Below, one piece after another: positions 47,716 through 57,294 of a DNA stretch of 64,000 nucleotides. The stretch is taken from NCBI RefSeq assembly GCF_019966515.1, contig NZ_JAIMIB010000001.1, forward strand, positions 496,001-560,000, read 5' to 3'. The stretch comes from Roseovarius aestuarii. Its GTDB lineage: Bacteria > Pseudomonadota > Alphaproteobacteria > Rhodobacterales > Rhodobacteraceae. Every line of letters begins with the position of its first letter. The stretch's first letter is position 1. Under the pieces are notes generated by a model. The model worked only from the letters and a program-made list of their open reading frames with translations, made no database searches and had not been told where the DNA came from. The position numbers and the translations under genes were made by a program.

Positions 47716-48684
47716 ATGACAATCAGTGCAGAACCGATTATCTACGGTCTTATTTTCGTTGGGGTTCTGGTCCTTGTAGAAGGGCTGTATCTTACCGTTT
47801 TTGGCCGCTCTATTAGCCTGAACAACCGCGTCAATCGCCGGTTGGATATGCTCGATAAGAGCGGCAACCGCGAAGAGGTGATGGAAACCTTGCGCAAGGA
47901 AATGCAGCAGCATCTCAAGGCACGCAAGATTCCGCTTTATTCGATCCTGTCCAACAAAGCCCAGAAGGCGGCGATTGCATTCACTCCGAAGCAATTGGTG
48001 CTCTTGATGATCGGCGTAAGCATACTCGCCTTTCTCGGTCTTTCGGTCGGCACTGCAACCTCTGTACCGGTCCGCGCACTGGTGTCGGTGGCCATGGGGA
48101 TCGGCGGTGTATTCACCTGGATCAACATGAAGGCAGGCAAACGCATGGCCCTGCTGGAAGAGCAGTTGCCAGACGCCATCGAACTGATGGTTCGTTCACT
48201 CAAAGTCGGGCATCCGTTTTCCACAGCACTGCAGGTCGTTTCAAGCGAAGTTCCAGATCCACTGGGCACGGAGTTCGGCATTATTTCCGACGAAGCCGCC
48301 TATGGCCGCGATATCGGCGAGGCTCTCAAAGACATGGCGGAAAGACTGGACATGCAGGATATGCGCTTCCTAGCGGTCGCAGTCGCCATCCAGCAGCAAT
48401 CCGGGGGTAACCTTGCCGAAATCCTGGCTGGCCTGTCCAAGGTGATCCGCGCCAGATTCCGTCTGTTCCGCCGGGTCAAGGCCATCACCGCCGAGGCGAA
48501 ATGGTCGGGCAAGTTCCTGTCGGGTTTCCCGATCCTGGCGCTCATCGGCATCCAGCTGATCAAACCCGACTACTATGATGAGGCGATGGAACATCCCTGG
48601 TTCATCCCCGCCTGCCTGGTCGTCGGCACCTTTCTGGTCGTAAACCTGCTCGTCATGCGCGCCCTTGTGAACATCAAGGTCTGA
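47716..48684 (+). CDS. tadB: Tad pilus inner-membrane protein TadB
   Basis: This 322-residue protein has a GspF/TadB layout: an N-terminal helix, two central helices, then the T2SSF domain (DAIELMVRSLKVGHPFSTAL and FLAVAVAIQQQSGGNLAEIL) and two C-terminal helices. With TadC it forms the inner-membrane platform moved by CpaF. Confidence 0.93.
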   Translation: MTISAEPIIYGLIFVGVLVLVEGLYLTVFGRSISLNNRVNRRLDMLDKSGNREEVMETLRKEMQQHLKARKIPLYSILSNKAQKAAIAFTPKQLVLLMIGVSILAFLGLSVGTATSVPVRALVSVAMGIGGVFTWINMKAGKRMALLEEQLPDAIELMVRSLKVGHPFSTALQVVSSEVPDPLGTEFGIISDEAAYGRDIGEALKDMAERLDMQDMRFLAVAVAIQQQSGGNLAEILAGLSKVIRARFRLFRRVKAITAEAKWSGKFLSGFPILALIGIQLIKPDYYDEAMEHPWFIPACLVVGTFLVVNLLVMRALVNIKV

Positions 48685-48697
48685 AAAGGAAATTCCG

Positions 48698-49672
48698 ATG
48701 AAAGTTACCTCTCAGATGTTTGATTTTCTGGGGCCTTTTGGCCCTCTGATCGCGGTCGGCACGCTTGGTCTACTGATGATTCTGATCACCGTTCCGATAC
48801 TCCTAAAGGGGCGTCAGGATCCTCTCGACAAACTGAAAAAAGCGTCGCGGTCAGGCGTCGTCGAACAACCGGATCAGAAGAAGCGTCTGAGAACCGGGTC
48901 ACGCAACGAAAAACTGGACAAATACGCCAACTTCCTCGAACCGCAGGACGAGAAGGCCTATTCCCAGATCAAGCTGACGCTATTGCAGGCGGGCTATCGC
49001 CATCGCGATGCGGTTCGGTTCTTCCACTTTGCACAAATGGCTCTGGGGATCGGGTTTCTGGTCCTCGGTGTGATCTATTTTCTGCTGTTCCAGTCTGATG
49101 GCGAGACATCCACACAGCAGGTCGTTCTCTATATCCTCGGGCCCGGCGGCGTTGGCTATATGCTGCCCAAATACTGGGTAACCAAACGCCAGCAGCAGCG
49201 ACAGGAAGAGATCACCGACGGGTTTCCCGACTCGCTGGATATGATGCTGGTCTGTATAGAAGCGGGTCAGTCGATGGATCAATCGATCATCCGTGTGGCG
49301 GGCGAAATCCGTGCGTCCTATCCCGCGCTTGCAGAAGAGTACGAGATTGTCGCGCAGCAAGTCAAAGCAGGCCGCGACAAGCCTTCCGTTCTCAACGAAA
49401 TGGCCGAGCGTTGTGGCGTGCCGGATATATCAAGCTTTGTGACGGTTCTCGTGCAGTCCCAGACCTTCGGTACGTCGATCGCGGATGCGTTACGGGTCTA
49501 TGCTGGTGAAATGCGTGACAAACGGGTCATGCGCGCAGAAGAAAAAGCCAACAAACTGCCGACCAAGATGACATTGGCGACGATGATGCTTACAGTTCCA
49601 CCATTGCTGATCATTCTGGTTGGCCCGTCGATCCTGGGGATCATGAAACTCTTCGCTATGGGCGGGCCGTGA
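48698..49672 (+). CDS. tadC: Tad pilus inner-membrane protein TadC
   Basis: This 324-residue protein has four to five predicted membrane segments and a T2SSF domain (FPDSLDMMLVCIEAGQSMDQ, later VTVLVQSQTFGTSIADALRV). It is the partner of TadB. It starts 13 bases after tadB with GGAAATTCC upstream. Confidence 0.93.
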   Translation: MKVTSQMFDFLGPFGPLIAVGTLGLLMILITVPILLKGRQDPLDKLKKASRSGVVEQPDQKKRLRTGSRNEKLDKYANFLEPQDEKAYSQIKLTLLQAGYRHRDAVRFFHFAQMALGIGFLVLGVIYFLLFQSDGETSTQQVVLYILGPGGVGYMLPKYWVTKRQQQRQEEITDGFPDSLDMMLVCIEAGQSMDQSIIRVAGEIRASYPALAEEYEIVAQQVKAGRDKPSVLNEMAERCGVPDISSFVTVLVQSQTFGTSIADALRVYAGEMRDKRVMRAEEKANKLPTKMTLATMMLTVPPLLIILVGPSILGIMKLFAMGGP

Positions 49673-49684
49673 CAAAGAGGCAAG

Positions 49685-50233
49685 ATGAGGAAAACGGGGG
49701 CGTTTCTGGCAATGTGCCTGGCCTTGGCTGCGTGCAGCAAAGGCCCTTCTGACGACAATCCCTTTGCGCCGGGCGTGAGTAAAAGGGGTGAGGCCGTCGA
49801 TGGCCTGATCGTCGGCAATCGGTTGATGGCAGCCGGGGAATACGATCTTGCGCTCGACGCGTTCTCGCGTGCAGCGTTGGTTCACGGCATGACTCCGGAT
49901 GTTCTCGCCGGATTGGGCACCGCAAATCTGGGCCTGGGACGTCTGGGGCAGGCCGAAGAGTTATTGCGCCAGGCCCTCGAACAGGACGAAAAATCCCCTG
50001 AAATCTGGAACAATCTCGGCGTTGTGCTGATCGAACAGGGCAAAAATGCCGAAGCTGAGCAGTTTTTTCGCCGCGCGTACGCGCTCGATGATGGCGAAAG
50101 TGACTCAATTCGTGATAATTTACGCTTAGCACTCGCAAAAACGGAAAATTCTGATTATGGTGAGGCTCAAGAACAAGACTACAAAGTGGTACGGCGGAGC
50201 AGCGACGAATATCTGATCCACAAGATACCATGA
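49685..50233 (+). CDS. tadD: TPR lipoprotein, TadD-like
   Basis: This 182-residue protein has a lipoprotein signal (LALAACSKG, lipidated Cys near residue 18) and three or four tetratricopeptide-type repeats (AAGEYDLALDAFSRAAL, PEIWNNLGVVLIEQGKNAEA). TadD proteins act as pilotins or assembly factors for the secretin. It follows tadC by 12 bases. Confidence 0.85.
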   Translation: MRKTGAFLAMCLALAACSKGPSDDNPFAPGVSKRGEAVDGLIVGNRLMAAGEYDLALDAFSRAALVHGMTPDVLAGLGTANLGLGRLGQAEELLRQALEQDEKSPEIWNNLGVVLIEQGKNAEAEQFFRRAYALDDGESDSIRDNLRLALAKTENSDYGEAQEQDYKVVRRSSDEYLIHKIP

Positions 50234-50263
50234 TTGAGGCCGAGGCAGTAAAAGGACGCAAAA

Positions 50264-51121
50264 ATGCGCCATCCCATTCTCCTAACGCTTTGCGTGACAG
50301 GTGCATTTGCGCTGTCAGCTTGTGACAAGAAATCAACTGAAGATGTTGACCGGGCATTTCAGGACGTCAATGTAATTGACGAAAGCAATCTGAATGACGT
50401 TATGCTAAGCGCTGCTGACCCGAACGAAGCGGTCGCCTATTTCCAGCGCGCAACGGCTCAGGATTCGGATCGCATTGATCTGCAACGAGGTCTGGCAGCA
50501 TCGCTGGTACGCGCCAAGCGCACGACGGAAAGCGTGTCAGCCTGGCGTAAGGTGACCGCTCACGAGGACGCGACGAATGCTGATCGCGTCAATCTCGCCG
50601 ATGCGTTGATCCGAAATAACGACTGGGCTGAAGCGGATAAAATTCTGGATTCTATCCCGCCCACATTCGAAACGTTCAAGCGCTACCGCCTTGAGGCCAT
50701 GATTGCTGACAGCAATCAGGAATGGGAAAAAGCTGACAGCTTTTATGAAATCGCGGTGGGTTTGACCACTCGCCCCGCTGCTGTAATGAATAACTGGGGA
50801 TATTCCAAGCTGACACGCGGAGATTTCCCCGGTGCCGAGCGCCTGTTCTCGGATGCCATCCGGCAGGACAAATCGTTATTTACCGCCAAAAACAACCTCA
50901 TCCTCGCCCGTGGCGCACAAGGTAACTATGCCCTGCCAGTGATCGACACCACACAGATAGAGCGCGCCCAGCTTCTCTATACACTTGGGCTATCAGCCAT
51001 AAAACAAGGGGATACGGCAATTGGCAAAGGTTTGCTGAGGGATGCAATCGACACCCATCCGCAGCATTTTGAAGCTGCCGTCCGTAGCCTGCGGGCACTG
51101 GAAGAGAACGTGGCGAACTAA
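50264..51121 (+). CDS. Second TPR lipoprotein of the Tad locus
   Basis: This 285-residue protein starts with a lipoprotein signal (GAFALSACDKK) followed by TPR repeats (NEAVAYFQRATAQDSDRIDL, AAVMNNWGYSKLTRGDFPGAE). It is a longer relative of the preceding TadD-like protein and is likely part of the same periplasmic assembly scaffold. It ends 17 bases before tadV. Confidence 0.83.
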   Translation: MRHPILLTLCVTGAFALSACDKKSTEDVDRAFQDVNVIDESNLNDVMLSAADPNEAVAYFQRATAQDSDRIDLQRGLAASLVRAKRTTESVSAWRKVTAHEDATNADRVNLADALIRNNDWAEADKILDSIPPTFETFKRYRLEAMIADSNQEWEKADSFYEIAVGLTTRPAAVMNNWGYSKLTRGDFPGAERLFSDAIRQDKSLFTAKNNLILARGAQGNYALPVIDTTQIERAQLLYTLGLSAIKQGDTAIGKGLLRDAIDTHPQHFEAAVRSLRALEENVAN

Positions 51122-51138
51122 TCTGGCAGGCTCACCCG

Positions 51139-51639
51139 ATGCTGTTGAATATTACCTCTGCCGAAGCGTTGTGGTTTCTGCCCTTCGTGCTGCCGATCTG
51201 CATCTGGGTCGCCTGGACCGACCTTAGCCTGATGCGCATTCGCAACAAGGCGGTTGTTGCGTTGGCCTGTATCTTCCTGGTTGTCGGCCTGATCGCCCTA
51301 CCGTTTCCCGAATACCCGTGGCGATTGGCAACGATGGTCGTAGCCTTGCTTATCGGCATCGTCATGAACGCAGCCGGCCTGATGGGCGCTGGCGACGCGA
51401 AATTCATCGCCGCCGCAGCACCTTTCATCGATCCTGGCGACCCGGTCATGCTTTGTCTGATTTTCGCAGCCAATCTGCTTGCATGCTTTACCGCCCACCG
51501 AATTGCCAAACACACAGCTCTGCGCAATCTCGCACCAAATTGGGAAAGCTGGTCGCGGGGGCGCAAGTTTCCAATGGGTTTTTCACTTGGCAGTACATTG
51601 GCAATCTACCTGTTTCTGGGTGTAATATACGGCGTTTAA
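51139..51639 (+). CDS. cpaA: Flp prepilin peptidase (TadV/CpaA)
   Basis: This 166-residue membrane protein has the two aspartates of the A24 peptidase family, one in AWTDLSLMRIRN near residue 30 and one in the GxGD motif LMGAGDAKF near residue 86, with about five membrane segments. It lacks the N-terminal methylase domain, as is normal for TadV. It cleaves the two Flp pilins encoded at 40815 and 41172. Confidence 0.92.
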   Translation: MLLNITSAEALWFLPFVLPICIWVAWTDLSLMRIRNKAVVALACIFLVVGLIALPFPEYPWRLATMVVALLIGIVMNAAGLMGAGDAKFIAAAAPFIDPGDPVMLCLIFAANLLACFTAHRIAKHTALRNLAPNWESWSRGRKFPMGFSLGSTLAIYLFLGVIYGV

Positions 51640-51802
51640 ACAATTTTTTCTTGCCGAAGCTAAATTTCTAGAAAAATTTGGCTCGAGCCTGCCCCATCAT
51701 CTCCACAATTTCTGCACCTTTCGACGGCATAACTAGCGTTGTGCCCGTGCGCGCAGCCGGGCCCTGTTCTGTTGTCGTGTAATAAAAAGCGGGCCGAAAC
51801 AA

Positions 51803-53113
51803 ATGAATATGCAAGTGACCCCAGGTGTTCAACCACCGCCGCCGCCAGTCAGCCTTGACGAAATGCGGCTGCCGATCGTTATGATGCGCGACATCCTGAT
51901 CAAAACCATGTTCCGCAAGAACATCGACCTCGTGTCCGAACTTTCTCAGGCTATTTGCCTGCCCCGCGCTGTCACCCAGGAACTGGTCGATCAGGCCCGC
52001 ACGCAAAAACTGCTTGAGGCGACGGGCACGCTCAACGCCAATAGCGGCGGTGAAATGGGTTATCAACTGACCGATGCCGGCAAAGCCCGCGCACTGGATG
52101 CCCTCGCCCAATCGGAATATTTCGGCGCCATGCCGGTACCGCTGGCGGTTTATCGCGAACAAGTCAAACGCCAATCGATCCGCAATATCCAGATCACCCG
52201 CGATCAGCTGACCGGCGCCATGGGTCACCTGATCCTGCCCGACAGCTTACTTGACCATCTGGGCCCCGCCGTAGGCGCTGGTCGTTCGATCCTGATGTAC
52301 GGCCCCCCGGGCAACGGTAAATCCAGTATCTCGAACGGTATCCGCGATGCGATGGGCGACAAGATCTTTGTTCCCCGTGCGATCGAATATTCCGGCCAGG
52401 TGATCACCGTCTATGATCCGATCGTACATTCCAAAGCCGAGGAAGAGGTCGATGATCCCAATTCGCTGCGCCGCCGCCGGACATTTGATGCACGCTATGT
52501 CAAATGCGAACGACCCACGGTCATTACCGGCGGTGAACTAAGCCTTGATATGCTCGACCTGGTCTATAACCCGACCGCGCGGACTTATCAGGCACCGCTA
52601 CAGCTCAAATCCACCGGCGGCATCTTCATCGTGGACGACCTTGGTCGTCAGGCCGAGCCGCCGCAGTCGCTGGTCAACCGCTGGATCGTTCCACTGGAGG
52701 AATCAAAAGATATCCTGGCGTTGCAATCCGGTGAGAAATTCGAAGTACCGTTCGATACGTTGGTGATTTTCTCGACCAACTTCCACCCGAATGACATTTT
52801 CGATAACGCCGCTCTGCGCCGGATCTTTTTCAAGATCAAGATCGACGGACCGACACAGGAAGATTTCCTCAAAATCTTCGCCATGGTCGCGAAAAAGCGC
52901 CAGATGCCGCTAGACGAAACCGCCCTGGTGCATCTGCTGAAACAGAAATACCCGACGATTGAAAACGTCTATGCGAACTACCAACCGATCTTCCTGATCG
53001 ATCAGATGATCTCGATCTGCGAGTTTGAGGGAATTCCCTATCAGATGACGCCGGACTTGATTGATCGGGCCTGGGCCAACATGTTCGTCAAGCAGGAGAA
53101 AATCGCCCATTAG
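51803..53113 (+). CDS. AAA-family ATPase of the Tad locus
   Basis: This 436-residue soluble protein has a Pro-rich N-terminus, a helical domain and a P-loop, MYGPPGNGKSS near residues 168-178. It also has a Walker B-like GIFIVDDLGRQ and a sensor-like segment LVIFSTNFHPND. Genes of this type lie next to tad clusters in rhodobacteria; the function is unknown. It is 163 bases after tadV. Its stop codon TAG lies inside the palindromic element that follows. Confidence 0.8.
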   Translation: MNMQVTPGVQPPPPPVSLDEMRLPIVMMRDILIKTMFRKNIDLVSELSQAICLPRAVTQELVDQARTQKLLEATGTLNANSGGEMGYQLTDAGKARALDALAQSEYFGAMPVPLAVYREQVKRQSIRNIQITRDQLTGAMGHLILPDSLLDHLGPAVGAGRSILMYGPPGNGKSSISNGIRDAMGDKIFVPRAIEYSGQVITVYDPIVHSKAEEEVDDPNSLRRRRTFDARYVKCERPTVITGGELSLDMLDLVYNPTARTYQAPLQLKSTGGIFIVDDLGRQAEPPQSLVNRWIVPLEESKDILALQSGEKFEVPFDTLVIFSTNFHPNDIFDNAALRRIFFKIKIDGPTQEDFLKIFAMVAKKRQMPLDETALVHLLKQKYPTIENVYANYQPIFLIDQMISICEFEGIPYQMTPDLIDRAWANMFVKQEKIAH

Positions 53114-53213
53114 AGCGCGAACCGAAAAGTGGAAAACGGTTCTAAAAATAATTTGTGCATGAAACAAAGCCGCGGAGCAGGCATGTGATTCAGATTTCTC
53201 CGACAGCGCTATA
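53111..53213. repeat. Palindromic extragenic element with imperfect terminal inverted repeats
   Basis: The ends TAGAGCGC (53111-53118) and GCGCTATA (53206-53213) are inverted repeats with one mismatch. Inside, GAACCG (53119-53124) pairs with CGGTTC (53137-53142). The inner sequence GAAAAGTGGAAA resembles short extragenic repeats seen in many alphaproteobacterial genomes. The left end supplies the stop codon of the preceding gene. Only one copy is in the window. Confidence 0.4.
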
Positions 53214-53255
53214 AGCCGACTTTTATTCGACATGCCGGCAAACTAACCTGCCGGC

Positions 53256-55670
53256 ATGTCATTCTTGCCACCGCCCTTTTCAGACTGGTTTGCTACTCGC
53301 GGCTGGACGGTTCATCCCCACCAGCGCGACATGCTGGCCCGGTCGGATGATCCGGCGCTGTTGCTCATCGCACCAACCGGCGGTGGCAAGACATTAGCTG
53401 GTTTCCTGCCGACACTTGTCGATCTTGCCACAACGTCGCGCGATCACGATGGGATCCATACGCTCTACATCTCGCCGCTCAAGGCTCTTGCGGCGGATAT
53501 CAAGCGCAATCTTCGAACCCCGGTTGACGAAATGGGCTTGCCAATTCGCATCGACGATCGCACCGGCGACACACCCGCCAGCCGTAAGAAACGGCAGCGA
53601 GCCGATCCCCCACATATCCTTCTGACAACCCCCGAAAGCCTCGCACTGTTGACCTCGTATGAGGACGCACCACGCATGTTCGCGGGCCTCAAGCGGGTCG
53701 TGGTCGATGAAATCCATGCCTTGGCCGACTCGAAACGCGGCGATCAGTTGATACTGGCGCTGAGCAGGCTTCAGGTCCTGTGCCCTGACATGCGCCGCGT
53801 GGGCCTGTCGGCCACGGTGGAAGACCCGTCAGCCATGGCCCGCACCCTCGCCTGCCATCCCGATCCCTGCGAAATCCTTGTTGCCGATCCCGGGCCCGCT
53901 CCGGACATCACAATGCTCGACGCAGTAGAGCCACCACCCTGGGCCGGAGGTGGTGGCGCCTACGCCATCCCCGCCGTTATGGCGCAGATCCGACAGCACA
54001 CCACCACTCTTATCTTCCACAACACCCGAGCTCAGGCGGAAATTTTCTTTCATAATCTGTGGCTTGCGAACTCTGAAGGCCTACCGATCGGCATTCATCA
54101 CGGCAGCCTTGACCGGCAGCAGCGCGAGCGCGTAGAAGCCGCAATGCAGCGTGGTGAACTGCGCGCCATCATCTGCACAGGAAGTCTTGACCTGGGCATC
54201 GACTGGGGCGATGTCGATCTGGTCATTCAGGTGGGCGCCCCGAAAAACGTTAAACGGCTTGTGCAGCGCATCGGCCGGGCCAACCACCGCTATAATGCCC
54301 CCTCCAAGGCCATTTTGATACCAGCAAACCGGTTCGAAGTGGTCGAATGCCACGCTGCTTTGCAGGCTGCAAAAGATCATGATCTGGATGGCGACTCGCG
54401 GGGGCCCGGCCCACGAGACGTGCTCTGCCAACACATCCTGATCCGCGCCTGCGCCGGTCCCTTCGACGCTGATCAGCTTTACCGTGAAGTCACAACCGCT
54501 GGGCCCTACACTGCTCTCACCCGGGCAGAGTACGACGATTGCCTTACGTTTTGCGCGACCGGCGGTTATGCGCTGCGCGCCTACGACCAGTGGCAACGCC
54601 TTCTGCAACGCCCGGATGGCCAATGGCAATTGCGCGACCCGCGTGCTGCACAACTCATAAGGATGAATATTGGCACCATACAGGATAGCGACAAACTCAA
54701 GGTCAGGCTCCGGCGCACCCGTGGGGGCAAGCCGCTGGGTGAGGTGGAAGAAGGGTTCGCCGCCTCGCTGACGCCCGGCGATACCTTCCTGATTGGTGGC
54801 CAGATCGTGCGCTATGAAGGCTTACGCGAGATGACGGTCGAAGTCAGTCGCGAGCGGGGGCGCAAGCCCAAAGTCGCGGTGTTCTCCGGCACCAAATTTG
54901 CCACCTCCACACAGCTCAGCCACCGCATTCTTCGCCTATTGGCTCAGGATGACTGGCCAGATTTACCGGATCACACCCGCGACTGGCTGAGGCTGCAGCG
55001 TGACATCTCGCAGCTTCCGCAAGCGGGCCAACTGCTCATCGAAAGCTTCCCTCACAACAAGCAGGAACATGTGGTGATCTATGGCTTCGCGGGCCGCAAT
55101 GCGCAGCAGACTTTGGGCTTGATTCTGACCAAACGCATGGAGGAGCTGGGCCTCGATCCATTGGGCTTCGTCTCGACCGACTACGCCACGCTGATCTGGG
55201 GGCTGGAGCCGCTAAACGACGCAGCCCCACTTTTTACACCCGCCGCACTTCGCGAGGGGCTAGACAGTTGGTTAACGGGTAACACGTTGATGAAACGTAC
55301 CTTTCGCGCCTCTGCCACGATTGCGGGGCTGATCAACCGCAACTCTCCACAAGCGCGAAAATCCGGCAGGCAAGCAACGTTTTCGTCGGATATCCTCTAT
55401 GACACATTGGTCAAATACGACCCCGACCACCTGTTGCTACAGGTCACAAGAGAAGAGGCGATGCGCGGTCTGATTGATTTTGGCCGGATCGAAGAGATGG
55501 TCGCCCGTGTTGAAAACCGCATTGAGCTGCGACGATTGCCTCGCGTCACACCGCTTGCGGCGCCTCTTTTCCTGGAAGCAGGAAGGACACCGGTGGACGG
55601 CACCGCGCAAGAACGCCTGCTGGCCGAAGAAACCGAACGTCTTATGCAAGCCGCTGGACTGACAAGCTGA
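53256..55670 (+). CDS. Ligase-associated DNA damage response DEXH-box helicase (Lhr-like)
   Basis: This 804-residue protein has helicase motif I in LLIAPTGGGKTLAGF, motif II VVDEIHALAD, motif III GLSATVED, TLIFHNTRAQAEIFF, and motif VI RLVQRIGRANHRYN. A long C-terminal Lhr-type region follows. Helicases of this family travel with an ATP-dependent ligase, an exonuclease and a phosphoesterase in a DNA-repair cassette. Here only the phosphoesterase (next gene) is adjacent. Confidence 0.92.
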   Translation: MSFLPPPFSDWFATRGWTVHPHQRDMLARSDDPALLLIAPTGGGKTLAGFLPTLVDLATTSRDHDGIHTLYISPLKALAADIKRNLRTPVDEMGLPIRIDDRTGDTPASRKKRQRADPPHILLTTPESLALLTSYEDAPRMFAGLKRVVVDEIHALADSKRGDQLILALSRLQVLCPDMRRVGLSATVEDPSAMARTLACHPDPCEILVADPGPAPDITMLDAVEPPPWAGGGGAYAIPAVMAQIRQHTTTLIFHNTRAQAEIFFHNLWLANSEGLPIGIHHGSLDRQQRERVEAAMQRGELRAIICTGSLDLGIDWGDVDLVIQVGAPKNVKRLVQRIGRANHRYNAPSKAILIPANRFEVVECHAALQAAKDHDLDGDSRGPGPRDVLCQHILIRACAGPFDADQLYREVTTAGPYTALTRAEYDDCLTFCATGGYALRAYDQWQRLLQRPDGQWQLRDPRAAQLIRMNIGTIQDSDKLKVRLRRTRGGKPLGEVEEGFAASLTPGDTFLIGGQIVRYEGLREMTVEVSRERGRKPKVAVFSGTKFATSTQLSHRILRLLAQDDWPDLPDHTRDWLRLQRDISQLPQAGQLLIESFPHNKQEHVVIYGFAGRNAQQTLGLILTKRMEELGLDPLGFVSTDYATLIWGLEPLNDAAPLFTPAALREGLDSWLTGNTLMKRTFRASATIAGLINRNSPQARKSGRQATFSSDILYDTLVKYDPDHLLLQVTREEAMRGLIDFGRIEEMVARVENRIELRRLPRVTPLAAPLFLEAGRTPVDGTAQERLLAEETERLMQAAGLTS

Positions 55671-55709
55671 CCCTTGCCCCGGCGCGCTAGCTGGGCAAGA
55701 TACCCGGAC

Positions 55710-56372
55710 ATGAACGGACACGATTTCACCTTTGCCGACACAACGCTGACGGCGCTTGGCTCGGGAGCGCTTTATTGGCGTGCACAAGAGCTTATCTGCG
55801 TCTCGGATTTGCACCTTGGAAAGTCGGAACGCCGTGCCCGGCTGGGCGATGCAACGCTGCCCCCCTACGAGACACAGGATACCCTGTCACGGATTGAAGC
55901 CGACCTGCACAGATCAGGAGCAAAAACCGTTATCTGCCTTGGCGACAGTTTCGATGATGCAGCCGCTGTCGACGCAATGCCTGAGCAGACAAAGATATGG
56001 ATTACGCAATTGCAGGCTGGTCGGCGGTGGATCTGGATCGAGGGCAATCATGATCCCGGTCCGATTAATCTGGGCGGCACGCACCTGGCCGAGTTCAAGA
56101 TTGACAACCTGGCTTTCCGCCATATCGCGGACCCACATCAAAAAAACGAAATCTCCGGACATTACCACCCTAAGGTGACGCTCGCCACCAAAGGCCGCAG
56201 CATCACGCGCCGCGCTTTTCTGATCGACGCTTGCCGTGTCATCCTGCCTGCCTTCGGCACCTATACCGGCGGGCTGCGCAGCAGCCACGCGGCGCTGCAA
56301 TCGCTGATGCGGCCGGACGCCCTCGCTGTCATGACTGGCCCGACCCCGCGCCCGGTGCCAATGCCGCGTTAA
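55710..56372 (+). CDS. pdeM: Ligase-associated DNA damage response endonuclease PdeM
   Basis: Starting at the ATG at 55710 gives 220 residues; a TTG at 55674, 4 bases after the helicase stop, is an alternative. The calcineurin-like metal-binding motifs are all present: VSDLHLGKSERR, CLGDSFDD, EGNHDPGPI and SGHYHPKVT. It is a metallophosphoesterase nuclease, translated directly after the helicase. Its stop overlaps that of the convergent LytTR gene by 4 bases. Confidence 0.92.
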   Translation: MNGHDFTFADTTLTALGSGALYWRAQELICVSDLHLGKSERRARLGDATLPPYETQDTLSRIEADLHRSGAKTVICLGDSFDDAAAVDAMPEQTKIWITQLQAGRRWIWIEGNHDPGPINLGGTHLAEFKIDNLAFRHIADPHQKNEISGHYHPKVTLATKGRSITRRAFLIDACRVILPAFGTYTGGLRSSHAALQSLMRPDALAVMTGPTPRPVPMPR

Positions 56373-57265
56373 ATCAATCCGGCTCTTTCTAGATTCACAC
56401 GGTATTTTCGACTGACCGGGATCTGCTCCCCGTTCGCCAGCACCACGTAGAGTTTTTGCGTATTTTGGCGCTCGACTCTGACAATGGCATCATGCGCCAC
56501 CCAATGCGAGCGATGTACGCAATATCCGATGACCGGTTCCATTTCAGCGATTGCATCCGTCAACCGCATCCGTAGTGATGTAATACCATTCACTGTTGCA
56601 ATTTCCACGAAATGGTCATTCGCGGTCAAACGCAAGATTTGACCGTGCATCCCGGGTTCCAGGCGGCGCAGAATGCGGGGGGGATGCGCCCTTGAGGGCT
56701 GTACTATAGGTTCAGTCGCCGTTTCGCGAACAATATCAACGGGCGGGCCCTCAAACCCCGGCATCACCCTGCGACCGACGACGATGACCGACGCGCATAA
56801 AATCACGTAACCGGCAACTACCGAAAGCGGCATAAGGTCCGTTTCCGGAATAAACCGGGCAATACGTGTGAATCCCCAAATCACCGGAGTAATCACAAGC
56901 AGTATCAACACAATCATGACCACATCCAGCAGGACCGGTCGGCGTATTCCCACCAGCACAATCGAGACCGCCCGGATAGCATATCCAATCACGACTGAGA
57001 CGCTGACAATCACCAGCCAATACACGGCGCGCATCGGCCACTCGGCGATCACGGATGTACCGAAGGGACTGGCGATCGTCGCGACGATAATCGAGGCCAG
57101 CCAGATAAACACCGTCAGCGGTGAAAAAAGCGTCTGGAAAATTACCGCCAAACTGTGTCTGATTTTAACCCTCAAGGGCATTTCGCCATCGCACTTACTA
57201 TCTTGACGTGTATTATCATGGGATTTTCCCCTGCACCAGCCATTCCCACCAGTTGTCACTGACAT
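56369..57265 (-). CDS. Membrane-bound LytTR-domain regulator
   Basis: The ATG at 57265, 6 bases after GAGGGA, gives 298 residues. An in-frame start at 57481 would overlap the divergent thioesterase by most of its length. Four hydrophobic segments (about residues 45-165) are followed by a linker and a C-terminal LytTR DNA-binding domain (LRLTANDHFVEIATVNGITS, VGYCVHRSHWVAHDAI region, LYVVLANGEQIPVSRKY). Such one-component membrane regulators sense an envelope or membrane signal. Its target is unknown; the head-to-head thioesterase gene is an obvious candidate. Confidence 0.85.
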   Translation of the reverse strand: MSVTTGGNGWCRGKSHDNTRQDSKCDGEMPLRVKIRHSLAVIFQTLFSPLTVFIWLASIIVATIASPFGTSVIAEWPMRAVYWLVIVSVSVVIGYAIRAVSIVLVGIRRPVLLDVVMIVLILLVITPVIWGFTRIARFIPETDLMPLSVVAGYVILCASVIVVGRRVMPGFEGPPVDIVRETATEPIVQPSRAHPPRILRRLEPGMHGQILRLTANDHFVEIATVNGITSLRMRLTDAIAEMEPVIGYCVHRSHWVAHDAIVRVERQNTQKLYVVLANGEQIPVSRKYRVNLERAGLI

Positions 57266-57294
57266 TACAGTTCCCTCATGAACCAACGTAAGCA

